Counted from the stretch's first letter, positions 27,651 through 36,702 are shown. The stretch is DNA of 64,000 nucleotides from Candidatus Babelota bacterium (GCA_003963225.1 RXKB01000002.1:1-64000), one strand, 5' to 3'. Notes: generated from the letters alone by a model not told the origin. Numbers and translations: made by a program.

Positions 27651-28613
27651 ATGAAAAATATTTTCTTTTGGTATCTGACAATTATTGGATACTGCCAAAC
27701 CTTTATACCATCAAATCCAGCATATCAACTTGCAACCAGATTAGAAACATTTGTATATAAATATCTAGAACCTGCAGACAGACAAATACCAGATTCAGCG
27801 TTTGCTTACAATATACAACTTTTATTCGAGTATACAGATAAAAAATATCCACCCAATCAATCTACTGAACAAATGGAAGAGTCTTGCAAAGCTAAAAAAA
27901 ATGCTTTATTTTTATCCAGCCTTCCTACAATAAATTTATTAATGCAACTTGCTTATAAAGTATACCCAATAGATTTTTTTACTATTCATGCAAATAAAAT
28001 GGCTCTTTCTACCGCTTATTTTTGCTTTATTGGCATAAGCCAATTTTATACAGAAGATCAATGGTTATGTAACATAGCTAATACTATTTGCAGCCTAGGC
28101 CTTTGCACCATAGCTAAAAATAAAAATGCATCTCTATTTTCAACATATACCTATATGTCACTATTTGATCTTTTTGATGACTATTTATCTACAATGCAAT
28201 GTAAACCTATATATATAGCCACACGTTATTTTCATACTGTATTACATAATCAAATAATGAACTATAGTTTAATAAGAAAAATTGATTATTTATTTGAGAC
28301 TAAAAAAACTATGTTTTTGTGTGCGATGATCCTTGCGTGTTTTAATATTAAAATTAAAAATAATAATCTACTTACTAATCCATTATATTGGCTACCTATT
28401 GGATTAGCACATATGTTTTTTACTCATTATAAATGGACAAATATAGAATCATCAAAAGATGAGTGTTTATATGAAAGCTTTTTATTACAAACAATGAACA
28501 ATGTTGGCATACCTTTTAATGATCAGTCTTGCGTGCACCTTTTGGCAAAGAATATTTTTTATAATGCAGTGCCTATTTTGGCAGTACTACTGAATACTGC
28601 ATTCTACTTTTAA
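27651..28613 (+). CDS. Secreted or membrane hypothetical protein, paralog A flanking lgt
   Basis: 320 residues with a signal-peptide-like start (IFFWYLTIIGYCQ) and several moderately hydrophobic helices, including one near residues 222-236 (TMFLCAMILACFNIK). The C-terminal half is clearly related to the protein at 29477-30532. Shared patterns are NYSL at the start of the block, LLTNPLYWLPIGLAH against LYTNPAYWLPIGVLH, and AVPILAVLLNT against AIPILAVLVNT at the very end. The pair flanks lgt. No known family; a paralogous lineage-specific membrane protein is the safest description. Confidence 0.78.
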   Translation: MKNIFFWYLTIIGYCQTFIPSNPAYQLATRLETFVYKYLEPADRQIPDSAFAYNIQLLFEYTDKKYPPNQSTEQMEESCKAKKNALFLSSLPTINLLMQLAYKVYPIDFFTIHANKMALSTAYFCFIGISQFYTEDQWLCNIANTICSLGLCTIAKNKNASLFSTYTYMSLFDLFDDYLSTMQCKPIYIATRYFHTVLHNQIMNYSLIRKIDYLFETKKTMFLCAMILACFNIKIKNNNLLTNPLYWLPIGLAHMFFTHYKWTNIESSKDECLYESFLLQTMNNVGIPFNDQSCVHLLAKNIFYNAVPILAVLLNTAFYF

Positions 28614-28627
28614 CCTAAACTTGTCAT

Positions 28628-28655
28628 TTTACAAAGAAAAAGTACAATTTATAAT
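28628..28655 (+). promoter_or_regulatory. Probable promoter of lgt
   Basis: TTTACA (28628-28633), a 16-base spacer and TATAAT (28650-28655), which is near consensus for the housekeeping sigma factor. It sits 52 bases before the lgt start codon and after the stop of the preceding gene. Confidence 0.55.
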
Positions 28656-28706
28656 AATTCAATTTTTTTATAACTTATTTTTTATAACCTATTTTGCAAG
28701 GTTACT

Positions 28707-29480
28707 ATGTCTGCTATTTTACTGCACATTTGGGGACCAATTGCCATTCATAGTTACGGCTTTTTTATTGCTACTGGTCTTATCACTTTTATAATATTAG
28801 TAATGAAAGATAAACGTCTTAATACTTTGTATTTAAAAAATGCTTTTATAGACTGTATAATAATTGGCACTGTGTGTGCCATTATTGGTGGCAGAGTTTT
28901 ATACATTGTATCTGAAAGAGAGCAGCTACATGCTGTTCTTGATTTTTTTGCTTTTTGGCAAGGTGGACTTTCTATTTTGGGCGGTATTATTGGAGTTATG
29001 ACCGGACTATCCATTTTTTTAATCTACAAAAAAATACCAATTTTGCCTTTTTTTGATTTACTAGCCACATATGGAGCTCTTTTACAAGCAATAGCACGCA
29101 TTGGCTGTTTTTATGCTGGTTGTTGTTATGGCCTACCGTGCAACTACTTTTGGGCTGTCAAATATAGCGATGCACACTGCTATGCACCATTGAACAGCTT
29201 TATTCATCCAACCCAATTGTATAGTGCTTTAGTTTTACTATTTATTTTTATTGGGCTTTTTGCATATGCTCATTACGCCAGAAATATAAAAAACGGCACC
29301 ATTTTTTGCCTGTATCTTTTGTGTGTTTCAACAGAACGGTTTGTAATCGATTTTTGGCGAGCAGACCGATGCATGACTAATTCACTGTTATCATATAATC
29401 AATACATAGCACTTGGACTTATAATTACCGCTTTGACAAGTTATATTTTTATACATTCTTTTACCGAAAAAACAATATGA
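28707..29480 (+). CDS. lgt: Prolipoprotein diacylglyceryl transferase
   Basis: Lgt transfers diacylglyceryl from phosphatidylglycerol to the lipobox cysteine of prolipoproteins, the first maturation step at the inner membrane. Seven hydrophobic segments fit. The sequence has GGRVLYIV, GGLSILGGIIGV, ARIGCFYAGCCYGLP (the catalytic-arginine region, in the Cys-rich variant), HPTQLYSAL and ERFVIDFWRAD, all in family order. Length (257 aa) is normal. AAGGT precedes the ATG. It overlaps the next gene by 4 bases and is flanked by two paralogous unknown proteins. Together with the Lnt-like genes at 58-60.7 kb it implies lipoprotein processing. Confidence 0.93.
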   Translation: MSAILLHIWGPIAIHSYGFFIATGLITFIILVMKDKRLNTLYLKNAFIDCIIIGTVCAIIGGRVLYIVSEREQLHAVLDFFAFWQGGLSILGGIIGVMTGLSIFLIYKKIPILPFFDLLATYGALLQAIARIGCFYAGCCYGLPCNYFWAVKYSDAHCYAPLNSFIHPTQLYSALVLLFIFIGLFAYAHYARNIKNGTIFCLYLLCVSTERFVIDFWRADRCMTNSLLSYNQYIALGLIITALTSYIFIHSFTEKTI

Positions 29481-30532
29481 ATTATTTTAAACAACTGGCA
29501 ACATCAGCTTTACTATTAAGCAGTACTTTATTATTACCACAAGACAACGGATTATTAAAAAGGTATTTGGAACCAGCGTTTCCACATTTACACCCACAAA
29601 AAACATGGTGGAATAATGGTTACAATTTAATTATGAGTGAAGAGTTTTATCCTATTAAAAATGCAATAGATCAAATAAACCAAATATCATTTGATAGAAA
29701 TAAAGATGATGTACAAAAATCTGAAGAAATAGAACGGCTATTCGACTCTTGGCTCAAAAAATTGTACGATCCTTTGAATTGGGGGCTGCTACTTTCATCT
29801 CAGCTCGTTGCTGAGTATGTTATTGAACCGTCTCTTAATTATCTGTTTCCCAATAATCCCATACATACATTATTTACTGATAATCAAATGATGGTAATGG
29901 GACGATTTTTGTTAAGCAATACGATCGCAGACATGGTATACTTTCAAAAAATCAATCCAAGCATTTGTAATCATACACTGCCACAAAAAATATTAGCCAC
30001 AATAAGCAGTATTGGTATTTTATCTTATGCACATACAATACGGCCAGATTTATTTGAACATTGTACGTACTTTGATTTCAATACATTAGCATGGAACAAA
30101 AATACAGTCCTATATTTAGCTTTATTTGGGATACGAAAGGCTTCTGATCCAATACAAACAACAATAAAAAATTACACAACCATTTTTAACTATTCTCTAT
30201 TGGATTTGGTGCAAGATGTTGACACTATTTTTGCTACAAAACAGAACCTTTTTTTACTGTCTATTATATTTGGATGCTTTTTTATAAATACTAAAAAAAA
30301 TCTATATACTAATCCTGCATACTGGCTACCAATTGGTGTCTTGCACGTATTATATACAAAAAAGCAGTATGGCATGCTTTTGGCAGATAGTTGCAATAAG
30401 TATGCACACAAGGTAGAAGACATCACAAGACAAAAATCTTGGTTGCCTAAAAATAGCTATTTAATTACTTATGCCTGCCATCATGCAATACCGATCTTAG
30501 CAGTACTTGTTAACACGGTCTTGCCAACGTAA
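29477..30532 (+). CDS. Secreted or membrane hypothetical protein, paralog B flanking lgt
   Basis: 351 residues with a signal-peptide-like leader (LATSALLLSSTLLL). It is homologous in its C-terminal half to the protein at 27651-28613, sharing NYSLLD, TNPAYWLPIGVLH and the C-terminal AIPILAVLVNT. The N-terminal halves are less alike but both have a YLEP motif early on (RYLEPAF and KYLEPAD). ATGA overlap with lgt means translational coupling. Function unknown. Convergent with the oligopeptidase gene, 6 bases apart. Confidence 0.78.
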   Translation: MNYFKQLATSALLLSSTLLLPQDNGLLKRYLEPAFPHLHPQKTWWNNGYNLIMSEEFYPIKNAIDQINQISFDRNKDDVQKSEEIERLFDSWLKKLYDPLNWGLLLSSQLVAEYVIEPSLNYLFPNNPIHTLFTDNQMMVMGRFLLSNTIADMVYFQKINPSICNHTLPQKILATISSIGILSYAHTIRPDLFEHCTYFDFNTLAWNKNTVLYLALFGIRKASDPIQTTIKNYTTIFNYSLLDLVQDVDTIFATKQNLFLLSIIFGCFFINTKKNLYTNPAYWLPIGVLHVLYTKKQYGMLLADSCNKYAHKVEDITRQKSWLPKNSYLITYACHHAIPILAVLVNTVLPT

Positions 30533-30538
30533 TAACTA

Positions 30539-32650
30539 TTACAACCCCATGGCATCAAAAAACGCTTGTGCATCTGGTTTTCTTCCCAAAAATGCTATCA
30601 ACATATCTGTTGGATCTTGTGTGCCACCCGGTTGTAAAATTAAAGCACTATATTTTTTACCTATTGTTTGGCTGGTTAATCCGTGTTTTTTTATAACCGT
30701 GAACAGATCTTGCGCAAACACGTTAGACCATAAATAACCGTAATATTTAGCACCATATCCATATAAATGGCCAAATGAAGCATAAAAATGAGTGCCTTCT
30801 GGATACGCCACATGAGTAATAATACTGTTGTATAACTGTTGCATACTTTGCTGCAAATCAACAGGCTCAGCTGCATTATAATAATGTAAAGCAAGCTTTG
30901 CAAGATACGCCTGGCGCTGCACAAAATAACCGGTTGAAAAATGTTTTAACCCAATAATCCGTTCAATAACATCATCGGGCAACGGTTGTGCTGTTTGATA
31001 ATGGCAACTTACTCGTTTTAACATATCTTTGTCCCACAGCCATTCTTCAAGCAATTGAGAAGGCAACTCTACAAAATCTGTTTTTGTATTGGTGCCAGAC
31101 AATGAAACAACGCTGGTTGCACCAAGCAATGCATGTAACGCATGGCCAAACTCATGGAAAAAAGTGCGTACATCTGCAAGTTTTAATAACGCTTGTGCGT
31201 CTGCAGATGGTGCAGGAAAGTTTGCTAGCACAATGGCAAGCCCTGGGCAATGCTTTTTAGTACCTTGCTCTATAAAACTAGGAATAATACTCATTTGACA
31301 AGCATGCGTATATTTACCTTGGCGTGGATACAAATCCAATAATAAAGTACCTAACAAAGTTTGATTTTCTTGAGTGTACACTTGCACTATTTTTACTGAA
31401 TCATGCCAAAAAGAGTTAGATTCAATCTGTTTAAAGGTAATACCAAAAAAATCACTATAAATAGAAAGAAGAGCTTGAATAGTGTTTTCTACAGGAAAAT
31501 ATTGAGCGATCATTGCAGGGTCAAGATCGTAGTACGTATTTTTATACAGTGTTTGCACAAAATCTAGATCCCATGGCTGCAATTTGCCATCAACCGTCCA
31601 CTGTACCGAAAGGTGTTGTATTTTTTTTAATTCTGCAAATTCTTGAGTAACCTTTGGTTTGCAACGCACAATAAGATCATCTAAAAATAAGGTCGCTTGT
31701 TCTACTGAACCTACCATTTGGTCTGCAAGGTCAAATGAAGCAAAACTTGGATACCCTACCAATCTTGCAAGCTCATTTCTTTTTTGTATAATCTCTTGTA
31801 ACGTTTTTTCATTTACAGGATAGGCTCTATTATTAAACGCTTTGTAATATGTCTCACGGAGTCTACCGTTAGTACACTTGCCCATTATTTCAGCATACGT
31901 AGGATAATCTAAACGCAGTTCATACAAATTATCTTTATTTTGTACAAGCTGGTCCAAAATTTCTTTTCTAACGCCTTTCAATTGGTCAAACGAGGCGGTA
32001 ACAATAGTACTGTCCTGCGCAATGGCTGCATCAAACTGCAAACCAAGAGCAACAAGTTCTTTTTTTAGTTGTGCGATACGGTTAAAGGTATGCTCATCAG
32101 TTGCAAGCCCTGCACGCTCAAACTGCATCATCATATGATCTACAAAAAAACGTTGCTCTTTAGAAAGAGTATCATTGACCATATATTGATCAACGTACCG
32201 TTTGCATAATAAATATAGTTGTTTATTATTACTTAATTTATCAACAAATAGCATACCCAGCTGTTCTAATGCAGTATGTGCTGCATCACGAATCTGCTGA
32301 TTAGGACTAACCATTTCAAGCGCTGCACAAACGTTACACCAAGTTGCAGCCCGAGAAAGAGATTGTATAAAATCTAAAGCTCCAAACACGTCTGCATACG
32401 TTAATCTATTTTTTTGTATTGCGCACAAATCATCAATAGCTTGTGCGTATTCTTTACTTATTAATGCAGTATTTTTTTGTATATCTTCAACATTAACTTT
32501 AAATAACGATGCATAAAACGCTAACGAACTTGTTGATGCTGTTTGCTTGCTGCTTGCCATTATATTATTAACCCTCCGCAAATACCAAAGCCCTAAAAAT
32601 AGCAGACACAGTATACTTAGTAGTATAAAAACTATTTTATTTATAATCAT
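30539..32650 (-). CDS. M3-family oligopeptidase with N-terminal membrane anchor
   Basis: M3 metallopeptidases (oligopeptidase A, Dcp, thimet type) cleave short peptides inside a closed clam-shell fold. The zinc motif HEFGH (His499, His503) is followed by ALH, and the third ligand is Glu528 in FVELPSQ. The 703-residue length matches. The family is usually cytosolic, but residues 6-24 here (IVFILLSILCLLFLGLWYL) are a transmembrane anchor followed by RR. An internal ATG at 32560 (residue 31) has a strong GGAGGG 11 bases upstream and would give a soluble 673-residue enzyme. Both starts may be used. Likely role is peptide breakdown for amino-acid supply. Confidence 0.92.
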   Translation of the reverse strand: MIINKIVFILLSILCLLFLGLWYLRRVNNIMASSKQTASTSSLAFYASLFKVNVEDIQKNTALISKEYAQAIDDLCAIQKNRLTYADVFGALDFIQSLSRAATWCNVCAALEMVSPNQQIRDAAHTALEQLGMLFVDKLSNNKQLYLLCKRYVDQYMVNDTLSKEQRFFVDHMMMQFERAGLATDEHTFNRIAQLKKELVALGLQFDAAIAQDSTIVTASFDQLKGVRKEILDQLVQNKDNLYELRLDYPTYAEIMGKCTNGRLRETYYKAFNNRAYPVNEKTLQEIIQKRNELARLVGYPSFASFDLADQMVGSVEQATLFLDDLIVRCKPKVTQEFAELKKIQHLSVQWTVDGKLQPWDLDFVQTLYKNTYYDLDPAMIAQYFPVENTIQALLSIYSDFFGITFKQIESNSFWHDSVKIVQVYTQENQTLLGTLLLDLYPRQGKYTHACQMSIIPSFIEQGTKKHCPGLAIVLANFPAPSADAQALLKLADVRTFFHEFGHALHALLGATSVVSLSGTNTKTDFVELPSQLLEEWLWDKDMLKRVSCHYQTAQPLPDDVIERIIGLKHFSTGYFVQRQAYLAKLALHYYNAAEPVDLQQSMQQLYNSIITHVAYPEGTHFYASFGHLYGYGAKYYGYLWSNVFAQDLFTVIKKHGLTSQTIGKKYSALILQPGGTQDPTDMLIAFLGRKPDAQAFFDAMGL

Positions 32651-33025
32651 ATATGTTTACCCAAATTAGTACATAATACTATAATTATTACAAATAAGTT
32701 TTTTAAGAATACAATATTGTCCACCAATGTCTAGAATATCAATTTTTTTTATGCACAAACAACCTTAATAAACATAAAAAATTTTACAATATTTTATATT
32801 GTAAAAAAATAGTGCATATATTGCTGCATTTTTAATTTACCAAAAAAGGTATTATTATCTCTTTGTGTACATTTAATTTTTTTGCAATCTTTTTGCTTTT
32901 TTCATCTGTTGCTCATGGGATGAATGATGAATAATAATCTAACAATTGATAAATAATTAAATTTGCATAACATTAACTGTTAAGTCAAAAAAATATACCT
33001 CTATTTTTAACGGCTAATCTTATTT
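32651..33025. other. AT-rich intergenic region between oligopeptidase and mlaF-like genes
   Basis: About 375 bases with no coding frame I can support. It includes a perfect palindrome at 32782-32806 (arms TTTTACAATAT and ATATTGTAAAA), followed on the minus strand by a T run. That may end the transcript from the ABC gene at 33026. Long poly-T tracts dominate the rest. Confidence 0.45.
32776..32806 (-). terminator. Possible terminator downstream of mlaF-like gene
   Basis: An 11-bp perfect stem with a 3-base loop, followed on the minus strand by six T residues. It lies about 220 bases after the mlaF-like stop and before the oligopeptidase start. The stem is A/T-rich, so only moderate support. 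Confidence 0.4.
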
Positions 33026-33799
33026 TTACCTATGTTTGTCTGTGGTATCTGTTTGAATAGGGCCAACGGACGAACCCCTTAAAAATTGATTTATATATGG
33101 ATTATCAGAATCCCAAGCTGTTTTTGCAGGGCCATTGTAACGTATTTTCCCGTCATGCAATAATGCAACAGTGTCTGCAAAGTTTAAAATATCCAAATCG
33201 TGTGAAATAACAACCGAAGTTAAATTAAATGTTTTTTGCATGGAATGCATAAGTTCATGAATAACGCGTGCAGTGATTGGATCCAAACCTGTAGTTGGTT
33301 CATCATATAATATAATGTTTGGTTTGGTGACCAAGGTACGGGCAAGTCCAACACGCTTTTTCATCCCACCAGAAAGTTGAGATGGATATTTGTATAATGT
33401 TTCTTCTTCAAGATGCACAAGCTCAAGAGCTTCTTTAACAATTGGCAATACCGCTTGTACCGACTTACCTTTTTCTAATAACGTAATGCCAATATTTTCA
33501 AACACATTTAATGAGTCCAACAGCGCTGCAGACTGAAAAACATACCCAAACTGTTTAAAAATTTCATCAAGCTCTTGTTGTGTTGCCTTGGTACTGTCAA
33601 TACCATCAATGAAAATAGCACCAGAAGTTGGTTTAATAAGCCCAATAATCTGCTTAAGCAGTACAGATTTACCTTCACCAGATTTGCCCAAAACAACAGT
33701 CATTTTTGAAGATTCTATGTCAAGAGAAAGACTGTCTGTAACCCACTGCCCACCAAACTCTTTTTTTAGATCTTGTATTTTAATTTTAATAGACACCAC
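33026..33799 (-). CDS. mlaF: ABC transporter ATPase, MlaF type
   Basis: This ATPase would drive phospholipid or hydrophobic-compound movement with an MlaE-type permease. Walker A GKSGEGKS is at residues 38-45, the signature LSGGMKKR at 142-149 and Walker B ILYDEP at 163-168, followed by TTGLDP and the H-loop in VISHDLD. The EGKS Walker A variant and MKKR after LSGG are characteristic of the MlaF/Ttg2A group. The start is GTG 33799 or the adjacent GTG 33796. The cognate permease is at 34314-35102, but a small gene with terminators lies between. No MCE (MlaD) gene is visible. Confidence 0.88.
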   Translation of the reverse strand: MVSIKIKIQDLKKEFGGQWVTDSLSLDIESSKMTVVLGKSGEGKSVLLKQIIGLIKPTSGAIFIDGIDSTKATQQELDEIFKQFGYVFQSAALLDSLNVFENIGITLLEKGKSVQAVLPIVKEALELVHLEEETLYKYPSQLSGGMKKRVGLARTLVTKPNIILYDEPTTGLDPITARVIHELMHSMQKTFNLTSVVISHDLDILNFADTVALLHDGKIRYNGPAKTAWDSDNPYINQFLRGSSVGPIQTDTTDKHR

Positions 33800-33845
33800 A
33801 AAACTTTCTTGTACGTATTTTTTGTGATTATATCATTTTATATAA

Positions 33846-33875
33846 TATAAAAAAAACGTTTACTAGCAAACGTTT
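33846..33875 (-). terminator. Terminator after the small coiled-coil gene
   Basis: A near-perfect 22-bp palindrome (AAACGTTT repeated around a CTAG centre) followed on the minus strand by a run of eight T. It lies about 70 bases after the stop of the gene at 33947 and just before the mlaF-like start. Confidence 0.65.
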
Positions 33876-33946
33876 AAATAAATATTTATCAACATACCGA
33901 CTAAAGCAATAATAAATTCATCTTCAATGACCTTGTTAATTTGGAT

Positions 33947-34228
33947 TCAGTTAATTTTTTTTATAGCAGCATAAAAAAAAGCCAAAAAACCCATGCTTAA
34001 AGGAACCCAGAAATAAGGACGGCCTATCCGAAAAGTCTCTTTTATGCTATGTTCTTTATCAATTTTCTTCTTTAATTCACTTATCCTGTCATCTATTTTA
34101 TTCAATTGTTGTAAGTATTCTTTGCGTAATTCTTCATACATTTTTTCATAAGTAGTAATTGCAAAATTTTTTGTGTTTGCAATACAAAGGAAAAAAATAA
34201 AAAAGCTCATTTTTAAATATTTAAACAT
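33947..34228 (-). CDS. Small exported coiled-coil protein with C-terminal membrane helix
   Basis: About 93 residues: a signal peptide (MSFFIFFLCIANTKNFA), a charged coiled coil (KMYEELRKEYLQQLNKIDD onwards) and a C-terminal hydrophobic helix (FWVPLSMGFLAFFYAAI) followed by KK. ATG 34228 has AAGG at -12. The frame opens further to 34306, but that would run through the terminator stem upstream. The layout is a miniature of the protein at 4130-5050. It sits between the mlaE- and mlaF-like genes yet appears to be its own transcription unit. Function unknown. Confidence 0.7.
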   Translation of the reverse strand: MFKYLKMSFFIFFLCIANTKNFAITTYEKMYEELRKEYLQQLNKIDDRISELKKKIDKEHSIKETFRIGRPYFWVPLSMGFLAFFYAAIKKIN

Positions 34229-34261
34229 ACTTTTTACCTTGGTGTTATTAATTAAAATTAA

Positions 34262-34303
34262 ACATTTTTTCAAGAAAAAATTATATTTTTCTTGAAAAAA
34301 TGT
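34262..34303 (-). terminator. Perfect 18-bp stem after mlaE-like gene
   Basis: Arms ACATTTTTTCAAGAAAAA and its exact complement with a 6-base loop, starting 11 bases after the mlaE-like stop codon on the minus strand. T-rich sequence follows. Probable terminator that separates mlaE from the genes downstream. Confidence 0.65.
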
Positions 34304-34313
34304 CAATGTATAT

Positions 34314-35102
34314 TTACAAATGTTCCAAAAACTTAGTCAAAAAATAGTTTGCAATAAGAATCATAATAGAACTTTGCACTACACTTTGGGTAGTTGCAAT
34401 ACCAACACCATACGCACCTCCATGTGTGTAAAATCCTTTATATGAACCAACCCAACTTAAAATAAACCCAAACGCGCATGCTTTTGACAAACCACTGCTA
34501 ATATCACGCATTTCAACATAGGTGCGAATACTATTGTAATAATCTTCTGGGCTGAGTTGCAGTATGTGTACACATACTATATACCCACCAATAACACCAA
34601 AAATCATAGAAAAAATAGTTAAAAAAGGCATAATAATGGTACCTGCAAGTATTCTTGGCACAATTAAATATTGAAAAACATTAATTCGCAAAGTACTTAA
34701 TGCATCTAGCTGCTCAGTAATTCGCATAGTACCAATTTCTGCGGCGATTGCCGAACACGCTCGTCCCGTCACCATTAAACCGCTTAACACGGGACCAAGT
34801 TCGCGAATCATACCCAATGCAACAACAGCTCCAATAAACTGCTCCCCACCAACACGTTGAAAGCCAATATAACTTTGCAACGCAAAAACCATTCCTGCAA
34901 ACATACCAGTCAACACAATAATGTTAAAAGACTCAACACCAATTCTGTTCATTTGATATAGGGTCTTGTGCACTTTTAACTTAGTGGTTATTAATACTTT
35001 AAAGGCGATTAACAAAAAAATAAAAAATGTTCCTAATGCGCTACACAAATCTAAAGTATAACTTCCAATTTTATCAAGTATACGTGTGGCTATACGCAAC
35101 AT
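34314..35102 (-). CDS. mlaE: ABC transporter permease, MlaE type
   Basis: MlaE-family permeases form the membrane channel of lipid transporters that link inner and outer membranes in Gram-negative bacteria. About six hydrophobic segments. The family blocks GMFAGMVFALQSYIGFQRVG, the ALGMIRELGPVLSGLMVTGR signature, and AAEIGTMRITEQLDAL are all intact. Length (262 aa) is normal. GGGATAAGC precedes the ATG. It lies 37 bases after secG, so it likely shares a transcript with tpiA and secG. In E. coli it works with MlaF, MlaD and MlaB; only MlaF is nearby here. Confidence 0.92.
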   Translation of the reverse strand: MLRIATRILDKIGSYTLDLCSALGTFFIFLLIAFKVLITTKLKVHKTLYQMNRIGVESFNIIVLTGMFAGMVFALQSYIGFQRVGGEQFIGAVVALGMIRELGPVLSGLMVTGRACSAIAAEIGTMRITEQLDALSTLRINVFQYLIVPRILAGTIIMPFLTIFSMIFGVIGGYIVCVHILQLSPEDYYNSIRTYVEMRDISSGLSKACAFGFILSWVGSYKGFYTHGGAYGVGIATTQSVVQSSIMILIANYFLTKFLEHL

Positions 35103-35139
35103 GCTTATCCCATAATTAGTACAAAATGCAGGAATACTG

Positions 35140-35424
35140 TTACAGTACTAAATGAATAATAGAACGCGCACTAGCTGGCCTTTGTAATGTTCTGCTTTGT
35201 TCTGATTTCATTAAAGATAATAATAAAGACATCGCCATAAAAGCTACGCCTAACACCCAAGTGATTTTTTGAAAAAGGTCTTGTCCACCAGATCCGCCAA
35301 AAAGCATTTGGGAGCCACTACCTAAGCCAAACCCAACACTTGATTTACTTTTTTGAATTAAAATAATAAGAATAAGTAAAATGCAGGTAATAATATAAAA
35401 AGTTAAAAGTAATCCATATAACAT
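35140..35424 (-). CDS. secG: Preprotein translocase subunit SecG
   Basis: SecG is the small, non-essential subunit of SecYEG that helps SecA-driven export. 94 residues with two hydrophobic helices. The glycine-rich loop GFGLGSGSQMLFGG between them, preceded by IILIQKSKSS, is the family signature. Its stop lies 37 bases before mlaE. AAAGGA stands upstream of the ATG. It directly follows tpiA, as in many bacteria where tpiA and secG are neighbours. Confidence 0.93.
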   Translation of the reverse strand: MLYGLLLTFYIITCILLILIILIQKSKSSVGFGLGSGSQMLFGGSGGQDLFQKITWVLGVAFMAMSLLLSLMKSEQSRTLQRPASARSIIHLVL

Positions 35425-35463
35425 AAAAATCCTTTGTATTTTGTAACAACATAAGCTTATATA

Positions 35464-36207
35464 CTAGCATATAATGTTTTTTAAGTTTTGAAAATCAGTA
35501 CTTCCCCGCCCTATTAAAAATCCATCTAAATGGGGTATTTTTTTTAGGAGTTGCACAGACTGCTGATTGACATTTCCACCATACAATATTTTACACATAC
35601 TTTGTTGATTATATTGGCTCAAGGTAGCATACATAACATTAATTACTTTTTGTTCATTGGCAATATCAGGCAACATATCCGACCCAATTGCATAAAAAGG
35701 TTCGTATGCAAAAAGCAAACCAGTATGTTTTTCTATATTTTCTATAAAAAAAGATAGCTGATTGGCAACATACTTACACGCTTGAGCCACATTACTATTT
35801 TTTTGACAAATACCAACGCCTATAATTGGTTTAATACCAACAGAAACTAAGTTTTGGGCTTTGAGCAAGACCGTTTGATCTGTTTCTTGATTATGTATTC
35901 TTTGTTCTGTATGCCCAATAATAGCATAGGTACAGCCAACAGCTTTAATATCAGTAGCTGGCACTTGCCCAGTATGCGCACCAGTTGCAAACTGACTACA
36001 ATCTTGTGCACCCAATTGAATTGATGGAAAATCCTTTTTAAAGCAAAACTGTCCAACATACTCTAAAAAACAGAATGTTGGACATAGAATAAGCTCTGTA
36101 TTATATTGGGCAAACGTCGTATCTGCAAAAACATGCTTAAAAAATAGATCTATGCTTGATCTACTCATGTACATTTTCCAGTTTGCTACATATAAATGCT
36201 TTTGCAA
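35464..36207 (-). CDS. tpiA: Triosephosphate isomerase
   Basis: Interconverts dihydroxyacetone phosphate and glyceraldehyde 3-phosphate in glycolysis. The catalytic residues are present: Lys in ANWKMY, His in IIGHTEQR (usual GHSERR) and Glu in AYEPFYAIG (usual AYEPVWAIG). The phosphate-binding ILYGGNVN and LIGRGS blocks follow. Small deviations from consensus suggest a divergent but active enzyme. Translation starts at TTG 36207, supported by AAGGAG 6 bases upstream. Located between a small secreted gene and secG. Length 247 aa is normal. Confidence 0.94.
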   Translation of the reverse strand: MQKHLYVANWKMYMSRSSIDLFFKHVFADTTFAQYNTELILCPTFCFLEYVGQFCFKKDFPSIQLGAQDCSQFATGAHTGQVPATDIKAVGCTYAIIGHTEQRIHNQETDQTVLLKAQNLVSVGIKPIIGVGICQKNSNVAQACKYVANQLSFFIENIEKHTGLLFAYEPFYAIGSDMLPDIANEQKVINVMYATLSQYNQQSMCKILYGGNVNQQSVQLLKKIPHLDGFLIGRGSTDFQNLKNIIC

Positions 36208-36234
36208 TTATTCTCCTTTTTGCTTTATAATCAT

Positions 36235-36702
36235 TTAATAGGTTGGATTGTACTTTTTTGTATCTGCAAATTTTTTATTACTTAATTTGAAGCATTCTAA
36301 AATAGTACATAAAGTAAATTTGATACCTCTTTTGGGTAAAGCATCAAGACAAATTGATGCATAATATTTTTTTTCTTGTAACTCCGTTGGTTGGCTTTTC
36401 ATTAAATATTGAACCTGCTCTTTAATATTATAAAGATTAGTTAGATCAGCTTGGTTAAGTCCTAATCCAACAGAATCCATAACCTGCTGCGTATCACTAT
36501 ATAAAAAACGCATTATTTTTTCTTTTTGTGTTTCTGAGGTATACCCTGCTTCATGTAATAATGAATAAATATGCTGCATTAACTGATTTTTAGTTACAAA
36601 CGAATCGTAATCCAATGGTTTATCTATCGTTCCTGCTACTGTTATACAAGTTACAAAACAACTAAACAGTATTAAAAATAGTTTTTTATTGTAAAAATAC
36701 AT
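36235..36702 (-). CDS. Small secreted hypothetical protein (155 aa)
   Basis: A signal peptide (KLFLILFSCFVTCITVAG) is followed by a helical domain of about 130 residues. No recognised motif. AAGGA precedes ATG 36702. It is 27 bases upstream of tpiA on the same strand and may lead that operon. Confidence 0.72.
   Translation of the reverse strand: MYFYNKKLFLILFSCFVTCITVAGTIDKPLDYDSFVTKNQLMQHIYSLLHEAGYTSETQKEKIMRFLYSDTQQVMDSVGLGLNQADLTNLYNIKEQVQYLMKSQPTELQEKKYYASICLDALPKRGIKFTLCTILECFKLSNKKFADTKKYNPTY

Noticed and set aside
35135-35147. 13-bp palindrome TACTGTTACAGTA at the secG stop
   Set aside because: Too short and without a T run; it overlaps the secG stop codon and can occur by chance in AT-rich DNA.
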